Source of the DNA: CAYLNK01 sp964384675
GTDB taxonomy: Bacteria > Acidobacteriota > Thermoanaerobaculia > UBA5066
Assembly (NCBI GenBank): GCA_964384675.1
Contig: CAYLNK010000142.1
Location: forward strand, 1 to 15,448
DNA: 15,448 bases
Direction: 5' to 3'
Below the pieces are notes generated by a model. The model searched no databases, had not been told where the DNA came from, and worked only from the letters and a program-made list of their open reading frames with translations. Both the position numbers and the translations under genes were made by a program. Below, in pieces: positions 7,415-13,483 of this stretch. How positions within the stretch are numbered: the first letter of the stretch is position 1; the number at the start of each line of letters is the position of its first letter.

Positions 7415-7545
7415 GGCGGCGCGCACGGTAGCATCCACGAGGCGACGGCGGGAAGACCCGGACCGGGACGGGCGGACCGGAACTTCCGGAACCGGATCTC
7501 CGTTCCTGGGGGAAAGGGCCCCGGAGCCGGGGCACGAGGGGCGCG
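7415..7545. promoter_or_regulatory. Divergent intergenic region with two perfect palindromes
   Basis: The only gap shared by divergent genes in the window, so the promoters of the ferredoxin-bc cluster (minus) and of the 7546 gene (plus) should lie here. CCGGAACTTCCGG at 7477-7489 is a perfect 6+1+6 palindrome, and TTCCGGAA at 7484-7491 overlaps it. CCCCGGAGCCGGGG at 7519-7532 is a perfect 6+2+6 inverted repeat just upstream of the plus-strand Shine-Dalgarno sequence (GAGGGG at 7536-7541). I cannot place convincing -35/-10 boxes. Short palindromes are common by chance in such GC-rich DNA, so an operator role is only a suggestion. Confidence 0.4.
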
Positions 7546-8118
7546 ATGAGCCACCGGGATCTCCGATCGATCGTCAACGGCGCCTTCGCCTTCGCCGTCT
7601 TCCTCATCGTCTACGCGCTGACGGTGCCTGGCCACGCGTCCGGCACCTCCGCGCGGTTTCTCAGGATGCGGGTCGAGGAGCCGCGGCACGGCGATTCCTT
7701 CACGTTCTCCGTCCCGTTCGGCCTGGTCGGAGGGACGCTCCGGTTCGCGACGTCCGGAAAGGTGCGCCGGGAGCTGGACCGGAGCTTCCACTCGTCGTTC
7801 GAGGCGGACGAGCTCAAGGCGGCCTGGGCCCAGCTCGTGGAGAAGCCGGACCAGCCGGTCACGCGGGAGATCGGCGACCAGGACGTGACGTTCGAGCGGG
7901 ATGGCACGGCTGTCCGGATCGTCTGGAAGGACCACGGCGACGACCCGGACCGGGAGAAGGTCTCCCTCCGGCTGCCGGCGCGGTTCATCGAATCGGTCGT
8001 TTCCGAGAACCGCCGGCTGGACGTCGACGCGCTGCTCGACGAGCTGCGCGGGGCGGGCAAGGGTGACCTGATCGACGTCGTCGATCGGGACACCCACGTG
8101 AGGATCTGGATCGAATAG
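7546..8118 (+). CDS. Hypothetical membrane-anchored or secreted protein
   Basis: 190 residues from ATG 7546, with GAGGGG four bases upstream. Residues 9-27 form a hydrophobic segment after a short basic N-terminus, so the protein is probably anchored or exported. The remainder is soluble. Two stretches look alike: a strand-rich unit at 38-67 (FLRMRVEEP...FTFSVPFGLVGG) and another at 137-149 (EKVSLRLPARFIE). The latter leads into a helix (157-168) and a charged C-terminal strand ending THVRIWIE. This style recalls uncharacterised proteins often found with DUF4097-type envelope-stress genes, but I cannot name the family. There are no catalytic motifs or cysteines. It is the only plus-strand gene, wedged between the two redox clusters. 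Its base composition matches its neighbours. Antisense frames here are shadows, because only this frame has a proper start, an anchor and a Shine-Dalgarno sequence. Confidence 0.75.
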   Translation: MSHRDLRSIVNGAFAFAVFLIVYALTVPGHASGTSARFLRMRVEEPRHGDSFTFSVPFGLVGGTLRFATSGKVRRELDRSFHSSFEADELKAAWAQLVEKPDQPVTREIGDQDVTFERDGTAVRIVWKDHGDDPDREKVSLRLPARFIESVVSENRRLDVDALLDELRGAGKGDLIDVVDRDTHVRIWIE

Positions 8119-8139
8119 CGCCCGACGGCGGACGGCCGA

Positions 8140-8934
8140 TCAGACGCGGCCCTCGGCCTCGAGACGCCCCAGCAGCCGGAGGAGCCCGTCCAGGATCGTG
8201 AGCGGGTGGGGCGGACAGCCGGGGACGAAGAGGTCGACCGGGACGACCGAAGCCGCGCCGCCGTGCTGCTCGGGGCTGTCCCGGAACGGCCCACCGGCGA
8301 TGGCGCACGCTCCGACGGCGATGACGATCTTCGGGTCGGGCACGGCCGCGTACGTCTTCTCGAGGGCCAGGCGCATGTTCTCGGTCACCGGTCCGGTGAC
8401 GATCAGCCCGTCGGCGTGCCGGGGCGACGCCACGATCTGGATCCCGAACCGTCCGAGGTCCCAGACGATCGTCGAGAGGACGTTCACGTCCGCCTCGCAG
8501 GCGTTGCACCCGCCGGCGCTCACCTGGCGCAGCTTCAGGGAGCGTCCGAAGAGACGATGGAGCCTCCCTTCGAGCGCGCCGGCGAGCGCCAGCGGCGTCT
8601 GCCCGACGACCAGCCCGTCGCGGGTGCGGCTCGCCAGCCGGTGGTCCCCCGAGTAGGCGATCGCCCCCTCGGGGCACGCCTCGGTGCAGTCGGGACAGAA
8701 GAGGCACGCCCCGAGGTCGATCGAGACCCGGGCCTCGGAACCGGGCTCGCCGGGCCCCACCGTGATCGCCCTCGTCGGGCAGGCGTCGGCGCAGACGCGG
8801 CAGCCCTCGGGGCAGCGCGCGGTGTCCACACGCGGCAGGCCGCGGAACCTCTCCGGCAGCGCCGGCAGCGGTCCGCCGGGCCAGGTCATCGTCCGGTGGC
8901 CCTGCCGGGCACGTTCGAGGATCGCCCGGATCAT
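8140..8934 (-). CDS. ehrS: Ehr/Hyf-type small subunit: 2x[4Fe-4S] ferredoxin domain fused to NuoB-like domain (HyfI-like)
   Basis: 264 residues. The N-terminal part holds two cluster motifs: Cys41, 45, 48, 52 (an unusual CxxxCxxCxxxC spacing) and Cys77, 80, 83, 87 (standard). The C-terminal part (about 110-264) is NuoB/hydrogenase-small-subunit-like, with Cys143 and Cys146 (GGCNACE), Cys210 (GAC) and Cys240 (PGCPPHP) as expected ligands of the proximal [4Fe-4S] cluster. The CxxC pair is hydrogenase-like, not the adjacent CC pair of complex I. So a NuoI-like wire and a NuoB-like subunit are joined in one chain of three clusters, on the cytoplasmic side of the complex. ATG 8934 follows AGGAGG (8940-8945) by five bases, overlapping the stop of the large-subunit gene. 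It is the last gene of the cluster. Confidence 0.92.
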   Translation of the reverse strand: MIRAILERARQGHRTMTWPGGPLPALPERFRGLPRVDTARCPEGCRVCADACPTRAITVGPGEPGSEARVSIDLGACLFCPDCTEACPEGAIAYSGDHRLASRTRDGLVVGQTPLALAGALEGRLHRLFGRSLKLRQVSAGGCNACEADVNVLSTIVWDLGRFGIQIVASPRHADGLIVTGPVTENMRLALEKTYAAVPDPKIVIAVGACAIAGGPFRDSPEQHGGAASVVPVDLFVPGCPPHPLTILDGLLRLLGRLEAEGRV

Positions 8935-8939
8935 CGCGG

Positions 8940-8945
8940 CCTCCT
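8940..8945 (-). promoter_or_regulatory. Shine-Dalgarno AGGAGG of the small-subunit gene
   Basis: A perfect AGGAGG lies five bases before ATG 8934 and shares its first base with the TGA stop of the large-subunit gene. It fixes the start choice and implies that ribosomes finishing the large subunit reinitiate on the small subunit. Confidence 0.8.
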
Positions 8946-10465
8946 CACAGGTCGTGTCCGCAGTAGGACAGGTTGAAGCTCTTGTTGCACAGCGGGAAGT
9001 CGGAGATCTGCTCGTCGCGAAGGGCGAGCGCCAGGGCCAGCCAGTTGTGGAAGGACGGGTCGGTGACCTTGTAGCGGGCGAAACGGCCTGCCTCGTCGGT
9101 CACGGCGACGTGGCAGATCTCGCCGCGCCACCCCTCGACCAGGGAGGCGACGACGGTACGGGGTGCGAGCGGCCCGAGCGGCGTCCTCACCGTCGTCGCC
9201 GGGAGACCGGCGAGCTGCTCCCGGACGAACGTGAGGGAATGCTGCGCCTCGATCCAGCGCACGACCGCCCGCGAGCTGACGTCGCCGTGGTGCTCGGTGG
9301 TGACGGGCATCTGCACGAACTGGTACGCCCCGGCCGGATGGTCCTGACGAACGTCGATCGCGATCCCGCAGGCGCGCGCCGTGGGGCCCACGAAGCCGAG
9401 CTCGCGGCAGGCCTCGGGCGTCACCCGTCCCGTCCCCTCGAACCGGGCGACGACGCCCGGCGTCGCGAAGAGCAGCTCGACCGCACCGCGCAGGTCGGCC
9501 GCCACCGTCGCGACCCGCTGCACCAGCGGCTCCACCTGGCCGGGGAGGAGGTCGAAGCCGGTCCCGCCCGGCCGGAGGAGACCCCTGCCGAAGCGGCTCC
9601 CGCACAGCGCCGCGGTCAAGTTCAGGAAGTCGCCCCGGATTCGCCCGCAGAACGACATCGTCGGCAGGTAGCCGACGTCTCCGGCGAGCGCGCCGAGGTC
9701 CCCCGCGTGGTTCGCGAGGCGCTCGAGCTCCAGGGCGATCCCGCGCAGGAAGTGGGCTCGCGGCGGCGGCCGCCTGCCGGAGAGCGCCTCGAGCGCCTGG
9801 CAGTACGCGAGGGTGTGGCCCACCGTGGTGTCGCCGGCGATCGTCTCGACCTGCGCGAGCGTACCCAGGTGCGGACCGCCCAGGAGCGCCTCCTCGATGG
9901 CGCGGTGCTGATAGCCGAGGGAGATCTCCAGATGGAAGACGTGCTCGCCGTGGCACTGGAAGCGGAAGTGGCCGGGCTCGATCACGCCCGCGTGGACCGG
10001 ACCGACGGCGACCTCGTGCACCTCCTCACCCTCGACGCGGAAGAAGTCGGTGACGCCGACGACCGGGTGGGCGCTCCCGTCCCGGCGCCAGGCGTCGTGG
10101 CCGGGACGCCACGACCGGCGGAAGCGGACCGGCTTCAGCCACGGGTGGCCGTCGGGGTGGATGCCCAGCTGCTCGGCGATCTCCCGCTCGAAGAGGTGCG
10201 CCGCCGGGCAGTGCGGCGTCAGCGCGGGATACGACTCCCCCTCGAGGCGCGTGCGGCCCAGCTCGAGCCGCCCCTCGCCGTCGCGAGCCAGGACCGCATA
10301 CAGGAAGAGCCCCTCGGCGCCGTGGTCCGCGCCGAAGAGCGACGCGAGGCGCCCGCCCGTCTCGGTTCCCTGGAGCACCCCTTCCCGGAACGTCTCGAAC
10401 GGGACGTCGGGCAGGCGATCGACGGGGATCGCCACGCCGTTGCGGGCGCTTGCGAAGGCGCTCAC
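8945..10465 (-). CDS. ehrL: Ehr-type large subunit (fused NuoC/NuoD-like, HyfG-like) without NiFe ligands
   Basis: 506 residues from GTG 10465, which overlaps the previous stop (GTGA) and follows GGAGG by seven bases. Residues about 20-145 resemble the 30-kDa NuoC-like domain and 150-506 the NuoD/hydrogenase large subunit, with GPVHAGVIEPGHFRF at 155-169 and LGYQHRAIEE at 183-192. In a NiFe hydrogenase the L1 motif is RxCxxC; here the site reads VETIAGDTTVGH (206-217) with no cysteine. The C-terminal L2 motif DPCxxC is replaced by FPLCNKSFNLSYCGHDL, where Cys493 and Cys502 are nine apart. Nickel binding of the usual kind is therefore excluded. This matches the Ehr class known from Geobacter and others, whose reaction is not settled; quinone reduction by analogy with complex I is plausible. 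There is also no sign of the C-terminal extension that hydrogenases cleave on maturation. Confidence 0.92.
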   Translation of the reverse strand: MSAFASARNGVAIPVDRLPDVPFETFREGVLQGTETGGRLASLFGADHGAEGLFLYAVLARDGEGRLELGRTRLEGESYPALTPHCPAAHLFEREIAEQLGIHPDGHPWLKPVRFRRSWRPGHDAWRRDGSAHPVVGVTDFFRVEGEEVHEVAVGPVHAGVIEPGHFRFQCHGEHVFHLEISLGYQHRAIEEALLGGPHLGTLAQVETIAGDTTVGHTLAYCQALEALSGRRPPPRAHFLRGIALELERLANHAGDLGALAGDVGYLPTMSFCGRIRGDFLNLTAALCGSRFGRGLLRPGGTGFDLLPGQVEPLVQRVATVAADLRGAVELLFATPGVVARFEGTGRVTPEACRELGFVGPTARACGIAIDVRQDHPAGAYQFVQMPVTTEHHGDVSSRAVVRWIEAQHSLTFVREQLAGLPATTVRTPLGPLAPRTVVASLVEGWRGEICHVAVTDEAGRFARYKVTDPSFHNWLALALALRDEQISDFPLCNKSFNLSYCGHDL

Positions 10466-11898
10466 GGCCGCGCCTCCAGTCCGGCCGCCGCCTCGCGGAC
10501 CAGGCCCTCGAGAGGGGCAGGGACCCAGAGGCCGAGGAGGAGGACGAGACCCATCGCGAGGAGGATCGGGAACGTCTTGCGGAACCGGTCCACGTACGGC
10601 ATCCGCTCCGCCTCGGCCGACGGACGGCCCTGCACGACAGCCAGGACCGTCGAGCCCATCCCGATGAAGATGGCGCCGAGGAGCAGGACGAACAGGGCCG
10701 CGGCCACGTACTGACCGCTGCCGACCGCCGCGTTCAGGATCGTGAACTCGCTGACGAACGGGGCGAAGGGGGGCGAGCCGGTCACCGCGAAGAAGCCGAG
10801 GAGGAACAGAGTCCCCGACACCGGGAGGCGCACCATCGCGCCCGAGACGTCCTCCACCCGCTTGCTGCCGTACGCCCGGTGGATGTTCCCGGCGGCGAGG
10901 AACATGACGCTCTTCGTCACCGCGTTGTTGAGGGTGTGCAGGAGCGCGCCGAAGACGCCCGCTCCGCCGAGCCCGATCCCGAGGACGAGGATCCCCATGT
11001 GCTCGACGCTGGAGTACGCCAGCATCCGCTTGAAGTCCGGCTGGCGGACCATGAACGCCGCGGCGACGCCCAGCGAGAGGAGCCCGAGGGCGACGAGGAG
11101 CTCGCGGGCGAACGGCCCCTCGCCGGCGGCCACCAGGACCGCGAACGTCCGGAGCAGGGCGAGGAACGCGCACGTCGTCATGCCGCCCGCCAGGAGCGCT
11201 CCGACCAGCCCGGGCGCCTCGCCGTACGCGTCCGGCTTCCAGGTGTGGAGCGGGGCGAGGCCCATCTTCGTCCCGTAGCCGACGAGCAGGAAGACGAATC
11301 CGGCGCGCAGCCACGGGCGCGAGAAGCCGTCCGCGTGGGCGCGCATCACCTCGAGGAAGAGGGACACCTCCTGGCCGGTCAGGTGGGCGGCGTAAGCCAG
11401 GAAGAACGTGCCGAAGAGGGCCAAGGCGATCCCGACCGAGCCGATGACGAGGTACTTCCAGGCCGCCTCGAGCGAGCGCGCGTTCCGGTTGAAGTAGAGG
11501 AGCGGCGCGGTGGCGAGCGTCGTCGTCTCGATGGCGACCCACAGGACGCCGAGGTGCTGCGCCAGCGCCACGCCGGACGCCATCCCCAGCGAGACGAAGA
11601 GGCACGGCACGAAGACGCGGTTGCCGCGGTCGAGACGAAAGAGGAGATAGCCCGGGGCGTAGAGCGCGCAGATCGTGAAGAGCAGGCTGATCACGAGGAG
11701 CGCGAAGCCGCCGAGGGCGTCGAGCGCCAGGAACCGGCCCTCGGGGACCGGGCCGCGCCCCGCCAGGGCTACGAACGTCAGGACGAGGTGCGCGAGCGCG
11801 CCGGCCGGGAGGAGCATCGGCCGGACCCGGTCCGACGGGACCGCGAGGGCCACGGCGGCGAACGCGAGGGGCAGGAGGATCAGGATCGCGACGGGCAC
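10462..11898 (-). CDS. ehrD: HyfF/NuoN-like proton-channel subunit of the Ehr complex
   Basis: 478 residues, an antiporter-like membrane protein with about fourteen hydrophobic segments, expected to move protons or cations across the membrane. Residues typical of the half-channels are visible: Glu124 in WVAIETTTL (helix 5), Lys211 in YGTKMGLAPLHTWKPDAY (helix 7), Lys290 and His300 in DFKRMLAYSSVEHMG (helix 8), His321, and Lys329 in LNNAVTKSVMF. The start GTG 11898 has AAGGA five bases upstream and lies one base after the stop of the HyfE-like gene. Its own stop overlaps the large-subunit start. The last 70 residues include a basic cytoplasmic loop and a final helix. The sequence resembles HyfF more than NuoL/M, and there is no long lateral helix. 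Assignment to the complex rests on family and gene order. Confidence 0.92.
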   Translation of the reverse strand: MPVAILILLPLAFAAVALAVPSDRVRPMLLPAGALAHLVLTFVALAGRGPVPEGRFLALDALGGFALLVISLLFTICALYAPGYLLFRLDRGNRVFVPCLFVSLGMASGVALAQHLGVLWVAIETTTLATAPLLYFNRNARSLEAAWKYLVIGSVGIALALFGTFFLAYAAHLTGQEVSLFLEVMRAHADGFSRPWLRAGFVFLLVGYGTKMGLAPLHTWKPDAYGEAPGLVGALLAGGMTTCAFLALLRTFAVLVAAGEGPFARELLVALGLLSLGVAAAFMVRQPDFKRMLAYSSVEHMGILVLGIGLGGAGVFGALLHTLNNAVTKSVMFLAAGNIHRAYGSKRVEDVSGAMVRLPVSGTLFLLGFFAVTGSPPFAPFVSEFTILNAAVGSGQYVAAALFVLLLGAIFIGMGSTVLAVVQGRPSAEAERMPYVDRFRKTFPILLAMGLVLLLGLWVPAPLEGLVREAAAGLEARP

Positions 11899-11899
11899 G

Positions 11900-12547
11900 T
11901 CAGTCCTTCAGCTCGGCGAGGAGCTCGGTGTCGAGCGAGGCGAACTCGTCGCGGATGTGGTTCATCAGGATCCCCATGACGAAGATGCCGACGAAGAGGT
12001 CGAGGAGGACGCCGATCTCCACCATCATCGGCATCGCGTCCAGCAGGAGGAGGCCGAAGACGAAGATCCCGTTCTCGAGGAGGAGGTAGCCGACCACCTG
12101 GGTGATCGCCTTCCTCCGCGTCGTGAGGACCAGGAAGCCGGTCAGGAACGTGGCCAGCGCGGCCGGCACGATCAGGGTCCCGGCGTGCTCCGGGGCGAGC
12201 GGCAGGCTCCCCGCGAAGACCAGGGCCAGCCCCGTGCCCGCGGCGCCGAGGAAGAGCGACGGCAGGAACCCGACGTACGGCTCCACCTCCTGCCGGATGT
12301 TCACGTCGCGCATCGCCTTCTGGAGGAGGCGCGGGATCACGATCCCTTTGAGGACGGCGGCCCCGATGGCCAGGGCCGGCCCGTGCCAGCCCGCCTGCCT
12401 CTGGACGAGGAGCGGCAGCACGCTGAGGATCGCCCCCTGCACCGCGGCCGCGCGGATCGTCGTCCGGAGCCAGCTCGTCCCCAGGACGACGAAGTTGACC
12501 AGCATCACCAGGACGAGGAGCGGGTCGGTGAGCGTCGCCATCGTCAT
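11900..12547 (-). CDS. ehrC: HyfE-like membrane subunit with NuoK-like domain
   Basis: 215 residues with about seven hydrophobic segments. The C-terminal half is NuoK-like: Glu158 in GYLLLENGIF and Glu177 in MMVEIGVLLD sit in two neighbouring helices, matching the conserved glutamates that link the proton channels in complex I, followed by Asp183. The N-terminal half, with a charged loop at 73-90, is the HyfE-specific part. ATG 12547 lies 12 bases after the preceding stop; a second in-frame ATG at 12541 is also possible. The C-terminus (197-215) is polar and acidic, likely cytoplasmic. It is placed between the HyfC-like and HyfF-like genes, the standard Hyf/Ehr order. Confidence 0.9.
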   Translation of the reverse strand: MTMATLTDPLLVLVMLVNFVVLGTSWLRTTIRAAAVQGAILSVLPLLVQRQAGWHGPALAIGAAVLKGIVIPRLLQKAMRDVNIRQEVEPYVGFLPSLFLGAAGTGLALVFAGSLPLAPEHAGTLIVPAALATFLTGFLVLTTRRKAITQVVGYLLLENGIFVFGLLLLDAMPMMVEIGVLLDLFVGIFVMGILMNHIRDEFASLDTELLAELKD

Positions 12548-12559
12548 CGGGTCACCGCC

Positions 12560-13468
12560 TCACCGCACCAGGAGGAGCATGCCGAACGCCCCCAGGACGG
12601 AAGCCGTGACGAGGAGCTGCGGCACCCGGACGAGCCGGAGCCGGGCCATGATCGACTCCACGACGCCGATCGAGATGGCGAGGAGCAGCATGCCGGCGAC
12701 GAACGCGATCCAGTCGAGCGTGGGGTCCGCCGAGCCGAACGGATAGAGGACGTGGAGGAGGAGCGCGCCGAGGACGAAGAGCTTCATCGCGGCGCCGTAC
12801 AGGATCACGCCGAACGCCGGCCCGCTGTGGTCGAGGACCATCACCTCGTGGATCATCGTCAGCTCGAGGTGGGTGTTCGGGTCGTCGAACGGGATCCGGC
12901 AGTTCTCGGCCAGGAGGACGACCGACCAGCTCGCCGCCACCAGGACGAGCGACGCTCCGCGGGTGAGCCAGCCGGCGGACCACGGGTCGTGCAGCATCGG
13001 GCCCAGCGAGGTGGCGCCGGCGAGGCGCGCCAGCACCAGGAGCCCGAAGATCAGCGCCGGCTCGGCGAGGCTGCCGAAGCTCACCTCGCGCGCGGCGCCC
13101 ATCCCTTCGAACGCCGAGCCGGTGTCGAGGGCGGCGGCGGCGGTGAAGAAGCGGGAGAGGCCGAAGAGGTAGACGAACAGGATCACGTCGCCGGCGAACG
13201 AGACCGGAGGGGCGTGCCGGCCGAACGGGACGATCTGGCCCGCCAGGAACGCGGCCGCCAGGGCCACCGCGGGACCGGCGCGGAAGACCCAGGTCGTCGT
13301 CGAGCTCAGCACCGTCCCCTTCCGGAAGAGCCGGATCAGGTCGTGGTAGGGCTGCAGGACGGGCGGACCGGTGCGCCCCGCGAACACGGCCTTGGTCTTG
13401 CCGATGACGCCGAGGAGGAGCGGTGGGAAAAGGAGCAGGACGAGCTCGTGGACGGCGAGTTGGATCAT
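12560..13468 (-). CDS. ehrB: HyfC/NuoH-like membrane subunit of the Ehr complex
   Basis: 302 residues with about eight hydrophobic segments. It is the membrane subunit that joins the redox arm to the proton channels and, in complex I, lines the quinone cavity. NuoH signatures are clear: GPPVLQPYHDLIRLFRKG at 34-51, GSAFEGMGAAREVSF at 117-131, and AENCRIPFDDPNTHLELT at 187-204 with the acidic residues Glu188, Asp195, Asp196, Glu202 and Glu208. ATG 13468 follows AGGAGG by nine bases, and that sequence overlaps the TAG of the preceding gene. The size suits HyfC. Retention of the acidic quinone-side loop supports quinone interaction, by analogy. Confidence 0.93.
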   Translation of the reverse strand: MIQLAVHELVLLLFPPLLLGVIGKTKAVFAGRTGPPVLQPYHDLIRLFRKGTVLSSTTTWVFRAGPAVALAAAFLAGQIVPFGRHAPPVSFAGDVILFVYLFGLSRFFTAAAALDTGSAFEGMGAAREVSFGSLAEPALIFGLLVLARLAGATSLGPMLHDPWSAGWLTRGASLVLVAASWSVVLLAENCRIPFDDPNTHLELTMIHEVMVLDHSGPAFGVILYGAAMKLFVLGALLLHVLYPFGSADPTLDWIAFVAGMLLLAISIGVVESIMARLRLVRVPQLLVTASVLGAFGMLLLVR

Positions 13469-13477
13469 CGGGCAGGG

Positions 13478-13483
13478 CCTCCT
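13478..13483 (-). promoter_or_regulatory. Shine-Dalgarno AGGAGG of the HyfC-like gene
   Basis: A perfect AGGAGG lies nine bases upstream of ATG 13468 and overlaps the TAG stop (13482-13484) of the HyfB-like gene. It supports the chosen start and couples the two genes. Confidence 0.75.

Noticed and set aside
6953..7438. GTG 7438 as the ferredoxin start
   Set aside because: It adds eight residues that do not look ferredoxin-like and has no Shine-Dalgarno sequence; ATG 7414 gives a typical ferredoxin N-terminus. It cannot be fully excluded.
8119..8139. Bidirectional terminator between the convergent genes
   Set aside because: Only 21 bases, with no convincing stem-loop or T-run on either strand.
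8945..10465. Annotation as an active group 4 NiFe hydrogenase or as NADH dehydrogenase
   Set aside because: No L1 or L2 CxxC motif exists in the large subunit, so NiFe cannot be held; the HyfB/E/F-type subunits and the hydrogenase-like CxxC in the small subunit argue against a normal NADH complex I.
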